Assembly (NCBI GenBank): GCA_030620095.1
Contig: JAUTXW010000068.1
Coordinates: 1 to 64,000 of the forward strand
DNA from: Kuschelorhynchus macadamiae
Taxonomy: Eukaryota; Arthropoda; Insecta; Coleoptera; Curculionidae
Direction of reading: 5' to 3'
DNA: 64,000 bases
Shown: positions 1 through 12,381 of the stretch, piece by piece
How positions within the stretch are numbered: position 1 is the stretch's first letter
Layout of the letters: each line of letters starts with the position of its first letter
Notes under the pieces: generated by a model
Seen by the model: only the letters and a program-made list of their open reading frames with translations
The model's database searches: none
Told to the model about the DNA's origin: nothing
Position numbers and translations under genes: made by a program

Positions 1-1139
1 CTATATCTCCTGTACTTGGCTCGTTGGTGTTGCTATTTCTACAACAACTCTTAACTCCTCCTCACTGTAAGACAACGGAGACTTCAACACTCCGCACAAA
101 GACAAATATCTATTCATGGCTGAGCAGTTGATAAACCAATAAGGAAATAGTTGCAAGAAAAGCCCTGATCAAAGTTTTAATAAAGGATATTTGTGGATAA
201 GTGAATACGTGTGATGATTTTTCAAAACATTTTTAAAATCATGTAGCCATGGGTGCACTGTATGTAATTGAATGTAGCCAAATGCATAGTTTTCTTTTAC
301 AATATGGCTTGCGCGCGCGGCAATAATGAAAATCAGAAGGCCGATCGGGTATTTGTAAAATTTTTTTGAGAATTTTGCAGCTTATTTAACTCGGAATAAT
401 TTTTCGGAAAGAATATTAAAAAATTTAATTCTAGTTTACGTTTTTTAATTCCTTTTACACTTTGTCCCAAAAATGAGATATGTATAACATATTTTATAAT
501 GAATTATCCTTTATGTTATTGTTTGTGTTATTGAAAATGCAACACGTTGATCTTTTTCATAAGATGCAATATAAATATAATTTGCTATAGATCAAAAGTA
601 ACTTCCTTAAAGGAGAAATAAGTGATTAAAAAAACATTTGTTTATTTATTTAATATAGCAAATCGATGCCATAACAATATTGTTTTATATTTTTGTTTTG
701 AATTTACATATTTTCTTTGACTTCATATTTCCTCTCGAGATAAACAATTAAGGAATTTCAGTGTTAGATAATCTACAAATCTTTGGTTCAAGTTTTACCT
801 TCTACTAGGAACAGTTAACAGTTTTCAGCTTGACTTCGTGTTCCATAAAGGTTTCTTACAAGATTTGTATTTATTTTGTTATTTTGTAAGAGATAGTCTG
901 AGTTTCGAAGAATACTAGGTTCAATAACTCCTAGAGACTCTAAAGAATTGTTATATAAGCCATCCCAAATCGGTAGGCTATATCTAAAAACCTGTTCAGC
1001 TAATGCTTTGTAAACAATTATAACAATTAATATAATAAAAATTCTCTTATGAGATAAAATGTATATATAAGGCACCGTATTTTATTACATAAGTATGTCG
1101 CATGATGTCACATTTTAAAAGATTACTTATATTATATAT
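1..1139. other. AT-rich stretch without recognisable gene
   Basis: No reading frame here resembles a known family, and no RNA gene or clear repeat was seen. A short minus-strand frame near 815-1075 has no recognisable motif and is probably chance. Confidence 0.5.
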
Positions 1140-2557
1140 CAGTGGCGGCTATTCAGATGAAGTAGGTGAAGTGCTACTTCACCAGGAAAAATAAACAAGC
1201 AAACATCTAACTATATTTATTATATATCTCTTAATATTTTAGTTTTTACATTCATTTATTCACCTAATTGGTAAAAAATAAACTGTACATCTCGAATAAA
1301 TATTTTACTTGACCGTTGGCGGCATTTCTTGTTAAAACTTTCAATCGAACTTTATTATAACAACTATAACAGTGGCGCAAACCGCTTTGACTTTGCTGGA
1401 AGTGCTATGTTTAGTTTACGCTTTTTCCTACTATGTTGCCATGACAACGCGTATCCGATGACGTCGAGCCTAGCGCCATACAACGCTCTCGGTGAATTGC
1501 AGTACACTACACCCACGTGTCGTTCAGTTTGCGGTGGTTGTTTACTTTTATTTCCGCGGATTTCGCTGCAATCGGTAAGTTCCTTTGCAGCTAACTTGAC
1601 TGTTTTGTGTTATATTTATTTATGGTGTTGTTACATCTTCAAATTCGAAGTAAGTAAATGTGATTGTTCAAGACTGGAATAAATTAAAAGACGTCTTTGA
1701 ATTTATTACAAACTGTGACAAATTTGATGAAAAATCAATTCGCCTTGCCAAAGGATTTTTAGGTGAGATAAACGATTTTGAATTCACGTTTCTGGCATTA
1801 ATGTTTAATGACATTTTCTCAATCACAGACATACTATTTGGCGTTCTTCAAAAAAAATCGCTTGACATTCATTTTTACATATCCATTATAAAACGCTGTC
1901 GTGTCATACCGTGTTTGATAAACCAAATTCTATTACAGAAATAAATCATTAGAAACGTGAGCATGCTAAGCTTTCACCTGAAGAAATTAGGGCTAAGTAT
2001 AGAACCTTTTTTTATGAAATATTGGAACATATTTTAATGGAAATGACACTAAGATTTCAAGACTGTAAAAAACTTACATTTTCATGTTTGGCAGGTTCTG
2101 CTAAATTTTCCGAATATAGTTTAAATTTTCCGGCTGGCCCGTTTGCAATTTTGTTATAGTTATATGGGGAAATATTTTCAAAAAGTCAACGACTTAAAAA
2201 TGAGCTTGGTATTATTTTTGACAATGAGAGTAATTGGAATATATCGCTGCAAGAGCAAGTGAAAAAAATTAATAAAAATAAATATATTTTTACCGAACCA
2301 TATAAATTGTTTTCCCTTATTTTGAGACAATACCGTCAACAAGTGCTTCAGTGGAGAGAAGTTTTTCTTGCTTCAAATGTGTAAAAACTTATTTAAGAAA
2401 TACAATATCTCACGAAACACTTTCTTCTCTTGGCAATATTTCAATTCAAAAGGAATTTCTGGAAGAGATTAGGGCAATTCATCAATTTTATGAGGATGTT
2501 ATAAATAAATTTGCTGCTATGAAGGATAGGAGAATTGATTTAGTATACAAATTTTAG
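1140..2557 (+). pseudogene. Decayed hAT-family transposon (ZMYM1-like transposase)
   Basis: The left end starts CAGTGGCGG, as many hAT termini do, followed by a small hairpin (GGTGAAGT paired with ACTTCACC). Coding traces in several plus-strand frames run from about 1660 to 2557. The last piece carries the hAT C-terminal dimerisation signature, VERSFSCFKCVKTYLRN, then a SSLGNISIQKEFLEEI helix and a KDRRIDLVYKF end. That is the form seen in ZMYM1/TTF-type hAT transposases, which cut and paste DNA in the nucleus. Frameshifts and stops separate the pieces, the N-terminal zinc finger was not found, and no matching right terminal repeat was seen. The copy is dead. Confidence 0.75.
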
Positions 2558-2879
2558 GTAAGTCGTAAAAAAAAATTCTACCCCCTCCACATATACAAAA
2601 ATTCTGGAAAAAAAATTATTGCGATATTTTCTTGCTTCATTTGCACTTCATATATATATATATATTATACTTATTCCAATGTAATGTTTACCTAAAATTT
2701 AAAAGGTCATTTGTTTTTACAGTGTCAAAATTGGGTATATGTGCTTCAGTGATGGAAAATGTAAATTAATCGATGTGATCTGTATTTAAAGATAATTTAA
2801 ATGAATCAAGAATTTTCTTTTACTTTTTCAAAGAATGTTATTACTTTTTGTCATTTCTTCACTTTCTGACCATGTACAA

Positions 2880-3715
2880 AGAGGTACCGTGTCACAGGCG
2901 CTAAACATGATTGGTCCCAACACTGTGCCCTGTGGAACCCCCATTTTGAGAATTTCAGGCACTTCTATCTAGGTGTTCAGTAATTTTGCTCACTATTGTG
3001 AATATTGCTTCTGTTGTATGTATACCTGTTCTAAGTCAAAACAATTCAATACAGTCAAAACTGCTCAGAACTTATGATAATATTAGTTTTAAAAAGTTTA
3101 TTAACCGCTTCTTCAAGGTTTTTCCGAATATTTTAGCCAAGTTAGAGACAACACTAATAGGGCGGTAATTATTAACAATATCTTTATCATCTGCTTTATG
3201 TATTGGTAATCATATTAATATTCTAAATTTCTTGAAACAGTCCCCGTTCAATAAATACAGTTAAAAATATATTTCAATAAATCAGTCAGAAACTCATATC
3301 AAATTTTTATAGTCTTAGAAGAAATTTCATCTACACAATAAGCACATTTATTTTTTGAGCACTGATATGTTCAGGTGTACTACGAGTAAATAAATTGATG
3401 AGTACTACTACAATACTGGGGTTCGGTGGAAAGTTCGTTGTATCATTTTTGTTTTTTTTTTATTCCTAGCTTCTGCTATAATATCATACTTTTTCATAAT
3501 ATCATTAAAATTTTCAAGTATTTTATTCTTATAATAGTTACACAATATTTTGTGTAAATTATAATTTTATTTAATTTGTTTCTATATACTTTATATTTAA
3601 TTATTTTTCAGGGCTACGACAGATTTTTCATTTTGTCGCATTGTTTTTCTTAAAGTTATTATTCCATTCGTTATCCATTGCCTAATTTTTTTAGGTTTAA
3701 TTTTTTTTAAGAACT
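2880..3715 (-). pseudogene. Non-LTR retrotransposon reverse transcriptase relic
   Basis: On the minus strand, 2905-2945 reads GVPQGTVLGPI, reverse transcriptase motif 4 of APE-type non-LTR elements. Around 3090-3180 it reads NYRPISVVSNLAKIFGKTLKKRL, the motif that opens the RT domain in Jockey, CR1 and R1 clades. Further upstream, 3610-3715 reads LKKIKPKKIRQWITNGII, resembling the linker between endonuclease and RT. The palm motif FADD is missing because the match ends near 2880. Stops and shifts break every frame, so this is an old fragment. The clade cannot be settled by eye. Confidence 0.7.
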
Positions 3716-6679
3716 GTTATAGGTTTATCAATTAGTTCGTTTATTTTGGATATAAATATATTTTTAACATTCTCATTAAAAATCACATTCCAAGTCAATG
3801 TTTGCAGCACCCTCTCCGTTTTTCATAAAATCAATCCTAAAATGTGTGTTTGTAATATTCCTATCAGAAGTTTATACCTTTGCATCACTAGTAAATATAC
3901 TGACAAGTAATATATCAGGTTTTCTCAGTGGATTATGGGTTGGTGTATTAGTCGTTTACGTGACCTTAGGTATCTAGGCCCACACAATTATTTTCGATCA
4001 TATTTTACTATTTAAGTAAACTTGAGCAAAAATAATTATTTAAATTAAATTACCACAATATGAGTTACGAGAAACTGAGAACCCCGTATTTAAAAATTTT
4101 AAGCAGTTCAGAAGTTATTGAAAAATATTTTTTTTAACATGTCAATTTTTTTTAATTACCTCTTTACAACGTACCTACCCTATTTGAAAATGAAATTGTG
4201 GGGAAAAATTTTTTTTTGACAAATCTCAAATGACGCCTCTAATAGTTACATGGAACCGTGAAAACCATATATAAAAATTTGAAGTAAAAATTTTTTTTTG
4301 ACAATTCTCAAATGACGCCCCTAAAAGTTACATGGAATTTTGAAAACCGTATTTAAAAAAATTAGGCAGTTTAAAAGGTAAGGAAAAAAACAGTTTTTTT
4401 TAAAGCGTTCGACCTCGCAAAACTAACAATGTATCGCGCTTAATGTTTGGACAGCAGATTTAAGCTTTTGCTATAATATACAATGTGTTAGAGACAGACA
4501 GAAAATAAGAATCTCCCCAAATTCACAAACGAGGTTTTTAAATACCCTAAATGTATGACTGGATTACATAGTGAGACCTCGGAGCAGAAACGTCGGATTT
4601 CAAATGTAGGTGCACCATCTTGTAGATAAGGAAAAGTTACTACAAAGATGTAAAATTTATTTTTTAATACCTTTTCAAATGCAGTATACAGATAATTTCT
4701 CGTTTGTTTACGGATATCCTCGAAAATATTTAAAATTTTCCAACTTTGTTAATTAATTATTATTACCCGACATTAAATTACGCAGCTTTGTCCTAATTTA
4801 ATCGTCCTTGTATCTCTTACCGTTTCCGGGATCTCAATACTCGTACCTTAAATTTGTAACACCATGTATATATCTGTCTTGGAAGCATCTGATCAGACAT
4901 TGTAAGAAAATACTTTGAAAAGCTAATTATGTGTACTCCTCATAATACGCGCACGATTTTAAGATTTTTCAGAAATAATAGGTAAAAGGAGATACAAAAT
5001 TGAAAATAAAGAGATCAAAAAGCTTGAAAATCTAGCCGTTCCGGTAATGCATCTACAAAATTTAATAGTACAGTTTAAACATTGACTAAATCAGTAACGA
5101 AAATGATAATTTCAAAACTCAATAACTTTTTCAGAAGACCTATTCAAATGTACACCTATTAATTAAATAAAATCGGTTCAAAACACAAGAAATAATCATC
5201 TTATTATTAAAATACAACGCCAATATCAAATATAAGCAAAACTTCGATTTTTGTTTATAAAAAAATTATTAACCCAACACTTACATTATAATACGGAGAT
5301 GGTTGTCACTTCACAGAAATTGCCTGGGCAGATGCCTTGAACCACGTTTATAGTTTCTTCGATTTTTGAATAGCTTTTTGATTACAAGAGAATGAAAATG
5401 TACCTACACTTAAACTCGTAAGTTTAAAATGCAAATCGTGAAAAATACTCTTTAAGGCATAAATAGAAAAACATAAATCGAAGCGATAACGAATATCAGG
5501 GAAACATTTTACTTTAAACAAACCAAAACTCAGCCGTGACATCTATCACAACTGACATGTCAAATGTCTCTAGGCCAAGGCCACCTATCATTTCGCGTCA
5601 TATATGGATCGGTACCTATCGATTTTTGACCGATATGTGCACTTTTTTCTTTAAATCGAATTTTCACCCACTTCCTGAGTAGTTAGAGGGAAATGTTAAT
5701 AGAGTTTTTTTGGAGCCAAATAAATGCTCCATCCGCGGGTCTGAAAATGATTTCGATTAATATTCGCAGTAAGAAGCAAAATAAGGTTAAAGTTGGAATT
5801 TAAATTATCAACTTTAAAAAATTGCAGTTATTTAACCGTTAAAGTTTTAAACTCGAAATTTGGACACGGTCTACCTTAAAATATATCCTGTTTCGTAAAA
5901 AATTACCCTACCGGCTTAAATATATTAGTTTCCTTGTAATACTTATAAAAATGTACTCATTCTTGGAAACTTTAGTGCAAACTTCACCTCGTTAGTGTTT
6001 ATAATCCAAGACCTTTCCTAAACAGTCCATTTTGTGTAGCTTTCTAAACACTTTCCGGTGCCGTAATTAGCATTCTGACCAGATGCCTACTTTTTGTATA
6101 AAAAATTATTTTTTTATGACTTTATTGAAAAATTTCAGTTTTTCTTAAAACTTTCTATTTTCTCGTCATTTTTCCGACAGAGATGCATTTAGGTTCTTGT
6201 TCTTCAAGATATTTCCTATGAAAAACGTCTCTTGGAAAATTTCGATGGGACTCTCCCACTTTGAGATATAAACGCCCCAAAAGAACTTTTTTTCGAACGG
6301 AAAAAACTCGTAAAATCGTCAAATGAAATCGAAACCTAACCAAAAACAATAGGATTCTGTAAGACCGGAAGAACCATTCTTCCAAAAAGTTTCGTCAGCG
6401 AAAAATTAAAATCGCGACCTCAACCGAATACATCGAAGTTGAATTTTTTGGTCAGCTTTGCGGAACCATATCTTCGGTATCAAACGTGGTAGAGAAAAAT
6501 CTCGAGTCCTAAAACACATCAAATTCAATGTTCTATCTCTAATAGTTTCCGAGATATGTCGACCGAAAAGTCGAAAAACACGGTTTTCTGAAATGATACG
6601 CCCCACACCAGGTTTTCATCCCTGAGTGTGAGAGCCATTTTAACAAATACAGATAAATGAACCGGTAGTTCATAATTAA
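3716..6679. other. AT-rich region without recognisable gene
   Basis: Apart from the short imperfect repeat at 4058-4368, nothing recognisable was seen. Several short frames at 5348-6606 are low-complexity and lack motifs; they look like chance. Confidence 0.5.
4058..4368. repeat. Degenerate direct repeat, about 84 bp unit
   Basis: Two adjacent copies (about 4201-4284 and 4285-4368) share a T-rich run, TTTGACAA, CTCAAATGACGCC, AGTTACATGGAA and a GAAAACC(G/A)TAT block. A weaker third copy lies near 4058-4105. It is probably non-coding repeat sequence of a decayed element. Confidence 0.6.
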
Positions 6680-6880
6680 TAAAGTACGGGTTTTTTCTGT
6701 TAAATAGACATGATCAAGACAAGTACCTGAAGCTGGGCGTGTAGGTAGAAGGTTATGTGCTGCAAGTACTGATAAAAAGCTTTAATTTTATGGTTGTCTT
6801 TAGATAACCTATTTGTATAAATATCTTCTAATATAAAATCTATATTACGGCATTGTTTATATGTAAGATAAAAATCAGAA
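6680..6880 (-). pseudogene. Possible APE endonuclease scrap of a non-LTR element
   Basis: The minus strand near 6700-6770 reads AAHNLLPTRPASGTCLDHVYL. It resembles the C-terminal end of APE endonucleases in LINEs, where a PTR...SGTCIDHI motif contains the catalytic DH pair. The preceding codons (KDNHKIKAFYQYL) fit the same region but need a one-base shift. No reverse transcriptase was found downstream. The match is short, so this is a weak call. Confidence 0.3.
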
Positions 6881-9799
6881 GTTCTTGATGAGGGTTATCT
6901 AGACACTACTTATATCTCAAAGGCTAAAAGATTTAATTTAAATTGAATTTTAGTAATGCTTATTTTACTGTTAGCTAGTTTAGAAGTATCTATTCCTATA
7001 GTATAGTTTTGATATAAATCCATATAGTTCCATCAAAGACATTAAAGTCTCCACTTTCGTAAGAAAGACTATAACCAGAAATATCAAACTGTACCTTATT
7101 TCCAAATTTATTACATCCTTAGAGATTTATTATATTGCACATTGCCTTCATTAATACCATTTAAGACCTTCACTGAAGTGTTGATCAATCGGGCGTACCA
7201 TAGTCTGTTTTTTGACTTTAAGAGCCGAATCTGTAATCGAAATATTGTAAATTTGGCCAAACCAGATCAGACATTTTATGATTAACATTGTAATGAGTGT
7301 TATTACAAAGAATGGGACTATAAGTATGTTGCAACTGGAATGTGATACTACAACTGATAATTTATGTAGGGCAAGTCTCCCAGTGATAGGTAAATGGAAT
7401 ACATTTTTACAAAAATTCTAGACCCCTTGTAGGCGTCACTAGTAATAATATCGTATTCAAGTTACAACACACTTGTAGCCTTATTCTTTGTTGATATTTT
7501 TTTAATCATTCTAAATTCTGCCCTTTTATAGAAGCTCGATCTATAGCACATGGTGTTAGTAATGCATTTTATAAGAAAAATCTCTCAAATAAAATTAGAT
7601 GTTGATGCGGCACATTAGGGTACAATTATTTAACATCACAAAATTTCCCGTGACCTGTGTCTTAGATAAAAACTCTGGTTATCGATTTCCCCATATCCAC
7701 GCCTCTGCACAAGTCGACGTTTTCGTCAAGATTTCTAACCTCATTTAGCTAAGGCAGGAAGCTAAATACCTTAGTCTTATCATACCAGTTTTGTCGTTTT
7801 TGACACTAGCTGCATCAACTCTCCAAATACAGGAACCCTAGCTTTAAGAGGATTTCAAAGTAACTCTAAAACACGTTTACTTTTCAACGCCTCATTTACC
7901 GAAGTACAAAAAAATTTAATTTTTTTTTATTTTATAAAAATGATTATCTTGTTTTCTATTGAAAAACTGCAGACTTTCCGATGTTCTGTTAAAAAACCCA
8001 GATCAAATTAGGTTTAACTTTTTTTAAAAAACACTATAGTTTTTTTTTACTACACGATAACGCGTTTTTCAAGGTCAACCACCATATTTTGTATTTGGCT
8101 AAATGTGAGCTTGTTCGCTACACTAATGAGATTTCTGTCGGTGATCCACGTTAATCTGTCACACTGCATGTATCATGTGTTTTATGTGAGAATTTAAATT
8201 CACTTCGATATCCTCTTAACGGATCGCCCTTGGAGCAGCGACCAATATTCACATCACTAAGTACTGGATTTTATGCGAATGCATTTTGAATGTGCATTTG
8301 CATACTTTTACCACTTTTAGGCTTTTTGCATATTTTAAAGATATTAGTTATTTATGCTTATTTCTAGATATTTTACCGCGAAAAAGCATCCTCTAAAAAA
8401 TATGTGAACCAGAAGAGTATTTAACACATTGTGCTGGAAGAAATACGAAATTACATAGGAAATAACTTAATTAGAATGTCCGTCGATGAAACCATGAGGC
8501 TGTTACATGGCAAATTTAGAAGTAGGAGTGTTAACTTTTGAATTTTCGTCAGTGAATGATGGTATCCATAAATTGTTTCCAGGTTCCTCAAAAGATGAAA
8601 AAATATGTTTTTCTATTTAACGCAGCTTTGGACATGATTAAGACTAGACAGATTGTACAAAATTCTTATCTCAATTTAATCCATGTCATCTGTTTCGCCT
8701 ATGGAAATGGAGTGGAGCCGGCGAAGTTATTAGAAAAACATTTCGAAATATAAATAAATTAGTTTCATTTACCAAAAAAAGTATTGCCACCGGATCGAAT
8801 CCAGTCTCACAGGGAAAACTTCCAGCCTTGCCACTACCACCAAAACCTGTAATAACTTGATGTAGGGCATGACTAAATGCTTTGCTTTTTTATAGCGAAA
8901 ATTTTGTGGCCATACAAGATGTTGTTTTCGAATTCGACATCCGTGAGGCGTTGTCAGATTCTGAGTGAAATCAAACCTAACCTAACCAAAGAAAAAAATC
9001 AGAAAACAAACAGTCAAAGATCTACATAAAATACAACAACTGAGTATACGAAAACCTTTGAAGATGTTTAAATAAAAAAGAATATTCTCTTATTCAAACA
9101 AATTTTTCACATGTACCTAAATCCATTAAAAACCTTCAAGTGAAAGTTTACTCTTAAATTAATTCCTAGAGTAATGAATCGAAACGATAACAATGAATTC
9201 TGTTTTACTAGGTATATTAATTTAAGAAACATAAAGAAAAACTTATGTAAATGTATGTTAGTAAATAGCCCCGATTTTCCTAGCACTATCTCAAATAAAT
9301 TAATACATCAGTGGTACCAGTACAGTTTTAACTAACGAGATTATCATTGAGATGGAGCCAAAATTTAAGTGCGCAAAATATCCATTTTTGGATTAAATAT
9401 TAATAAAAAGTACGGGGTGGTTTGAAGAGAAATTTTGATATCGTATTTTTTTTGGATTTCAGTAAAATTTGTCACATTATTACATACGTCAAGATCAGAA
9501 AACCATTTTAATTTACATTTATTAATTCAATAATGAATACGAGTTTGTTTAAATTGTTTATTTCCATGAAAACCCAATAAAAACAAACATAATTTAAAAG
9601 ACAATTTAAGAGACATTCTTATAAATAATAGTGAAAGTATTCAAATCGTTATTTTATTTCTGAAAGACTGTAATTTATTGAAAGATATCTAAGACCTTAA
9701 GATCACAAACCGTAACATACTGTATACCTGCGCTAATAACCCTATACGGTTGATGCGCTTTTTGGAAAAAAAACTACAAACATCAAAAGAAGAACTGCC
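6881..9799. other. AT-rich region without recognisable gene
   Basis: A 65-codon plus-strand frame at 8556-8753 and a stop-poor minus-strand stretch near 7030-7130 have no recognisable motif. No RNA gene or repeat array was seen. The CCTAA-like string near 8978 is under three units. Confidence 0.5.
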
Positions 9800-10640
9800 A
9801 GAAGATGATTGCAGGCCGCAATCGTAGCTGATTTAGAATTGCTGTCTGCAAAATCCAAAGAGAAGTATAAAAACACTATAAATAGTTCTCCAAATGGTGA
9901 AAAATGGTACTTTTGGCATATTTTCTTAAGTTATGTAAGGAATTTAAAGCAAATACATTATGGTCACAATATTCCATACTCAAAAGTGTTATCGAAATAA
10001 AAAGAGATATCGATATAAGCCAATTTTATAAGTTTTTATAAAAAGAAAAAGTATGGGGTATAAATCAAAAAAGGCAAACATTTTCACAAAAGAAGAAATA
10101 TCGACATTTATTAATAAGGCACTGCATGAAATACATCTTTTAATAAAAGCTTCCACTATTTTGCCGGTGCCTGCAGAAGAAAAGAACTGCATATGCATAA
10201 ATGATACCAAGATAAGGGCAATTTAATTATCGTAAAAATTCGAGAAACAAAAAATTATACTCACAGATGTTTCGTGATAACGGGACATATTTACAGTTGT
10301 ATAAAAAATACACTGCTTTACGACCATCAGAGATACTAAACCAATGTTTTTTTTTCTTAAAATACAAAAGGGGAAACTGTAGCACATAATGCGGTGGGAT
10401 AAACCGTTTTGGAAAAATGCCCTTTGAAATTGCTGTATAAACTACCGAATCCCGAACTTTACAAGGTACATAGTTTTGGACGCTCGTCAGCAACACTTTC
10501 CTGGTCAATTCGGGAGAAGCAATCACCGACTCGCCGACATAAATCGCTTGGGAAGCTGGATATCAACTGCAGTAGCCGAGAGTTACATCGCCAAATCAAT
10601 AACATACAATAGAGGGCTATCAAATGAACTGATGAAATAC
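9800..10640 (+). pseudogene. Crypton-like tyrosine recombinase relic
   Basis: Three plus-strand blocks, in different frames, keep the order of a Crypton-type tyrosine recombinase. The first, near 9835-9880, reads ELLSAKSKEKYKNTI, like the N-terminal SAM-like segment. The second, near 10035-10120, reads FIKRKSMGYKSKKANIFTKEEIST, like the core-binding linker. The third, near 10460-10610, holds HSFGRSSATL (the box II region, normally HSFRRS) and then GSWISTAVAESYIAKSITYNR, where the tyrosine of AESYI sits at the nucleophile position. Such enzymes integrate circular DNA through a covalent tyrosine-DNA link. The middle of the domain is poorly preserved and frames shift repeatedly, so the copy is dead. 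Confidence 0.55.
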
Positions 10641-11060
10641 CAAGTTTCTTACATTCTGGATCCCTCTCATCTCACTCCCTCACACTAAGGAATCATGAAC
10701 TGTCACCTGTTCTCTCAGGAAGTCAATTGTAATCCGCCATAAAATTGCAACATGCCACAAATTGTACTTCTAATATTACTGTTGTTAAGTACTTCTAAAA
10801 TATTATTCTGATTTGTAAAATATGCATATTTAAAGTTTTCGTTTTTAATTTGAGTAGTTCAGTGCCAGAGTTGCCTAAGCCACAAAAACCGAAAATAACT
10901 AATTGCAATGAAGTTATACTATGAAAGCTATTTTTCATGATTGTCAAACATGCCTACACCCCAGCGTGCATTTAATCAAGTTCTGCCATCTATCAGAAAA
11001 TAGGCAATTATATAAAATTAAGCGGTTAATGTGCCAAAGTTGCCTATTCAACAAACAATC
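10641..11060. other. No recognisable feature
   Basis: This AT-rich stretch lies between the Crypton-like relic and the start of the transposase-like gene. It may contain the promoter or 5' end of the latter, but no specific element can be identified. Confidence 0.4.
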
Positions 11061-11160
11061 ATGGCGGACGACATGTCAGAAAAGAAGAGCGATATTTTTG
11101 AAGATAATAGCGAGGATGATAAAAATTAGCAACCGGATTATAGTGAATCTGATTCTTCAG

Positions 11161-12381
11161 GTATGTAGGTATTTGTACTGTTAGTTTGTTTTGCTAGAAT
11201 TTATTAATTTTTTGTATATTTTTGGACAGTTAGTTTTGTGAGTGGGTTAGGCAAGTTTGTCTCTTAGAATTTTTTAAAACCATTAAGAAATATTGAAGAC
11301 TAGACAAAACTTTCAAAGAAAATTTGAAGTATTTTTTCAAAAGTCTTATTAAACAGTTTATTTTGTATGTTTACAAGATAGTTTGATAAGGGCGACAATT
11401 TTTTTAAATAGTGATAAGAAGTAAATACCTCAGAATGAGTGTAAGAAAGAGGTTAGGCAACTTTGGCTTAAAGTTACTAGTGAATGAGTTGTTTGGGCAT
11501 AGAAACCAGTTGTAATCAGTTTTATTACACAGGGTGTTGTTTAAGTACGTGGCCAAACTTCAAGGGGTAATTCTGTGTGATTTTAAGATGAAAATTTTAT
11601 ATAAACTTATGTCCGGTAATGCTTCGTTTTCAAGAAACAGAGTGTCAGAAAAGCGTTTTTCCGTAAAAATCTCAATAATCCTTTAGCCAACTTTGATGAA
11701 ATTTGGCAGTGTTATTTATGGTAGTAAGGGGCCATTTTGATCTAATTAAATTAAAATTAACAAGTGCAGTGGCGTCCCGGGGCACCTTGGCCGATATTTT
11801 TGACAAAAAAAATGTGAGCCACTGACTTTTTTAAAACTTTTATATTTTTTTCACATTAGCCATCTAAAAATGCAACTCTCTCAATTTTTTTGTATCTTGC
11901 TTAGTTTTCGAGAAAAAAAGAGAATAACTTTATTATATTGTCCCTCAACAAATGAAAAAACAACATTTTTTTAACTAGAATTAGTTTTTATACGGAAAAA
12001 ACTAACAGGTATACTCAAGTTTTTGATGTTGTTCCAGGGACATTGCTTGGCGTTAAAATGATTTTCATTTTTTTTTCTCGAAAACGAAGCAAGCTACGAA
12101 AAAGTCAAGGGTCAAAAAACTTGTGTCTTTAGTTGTTTAATGCGATAAAATATAAAAGTTTCAAAAAGGCCAATGTTATAAAGAACTGGGGTAAACCAGT
12201 TATTTTTTTTTCCATACCAATAGCCTATTCTAGTTTTAGTGATTGTAATAAAAATTAATTCTAGCTATAAATGTTTGTATTTTATAAACCTTTCATCTCA
12301 AAATCATTCAAAAAATTACTCCTTAAGGTTTGGCCACGTATTTAAATAACACTCATTTACTACTATTTTTTTTTGTTTTAG
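11161..12381 (+). other. Intron of the transposase-like pseudogene
   Basis: The donor is TTCAG|GTATGT at 11160/11161. The acceptor is a T-rich tract ending TTTTAG at 12381. Joining the exons keeps phase 1 and gives an unbroken acidic-to-basic peptide. Most of the intron length is one foldback element. Confidence 0.65.
11531..12355. mobile_element. Foldback/MITE-like element with long inverted ends
   Basis: The left end starts GGGTGTTGTTTAAGTACGTG and continues GCCAAACTTCAAGG. The right end is its near-complement (CCTTAAGGTTTGGCCACGTA, then TTTAAATAACACT). Similarity extends inward for about 80 bp, including a GATTTT(A/G)AGATGAAA block. The roughly 825 bp element has no coding capacity. A clean target-site duplication could not be fixed, so the superfamily is unknown. 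Confidence 0.6.

Noticed and set aside
5348..6606. Minus-strand frames of 64-76 codons
   Set aside because: No motif, low similarity to any family, and composition matches surrounding AT-rich repeats.
8975..8995. CCTAA repeats like insect telomere sequence
   Set aside because: Fewer than three units, no array; chance in AT-rich DNA.
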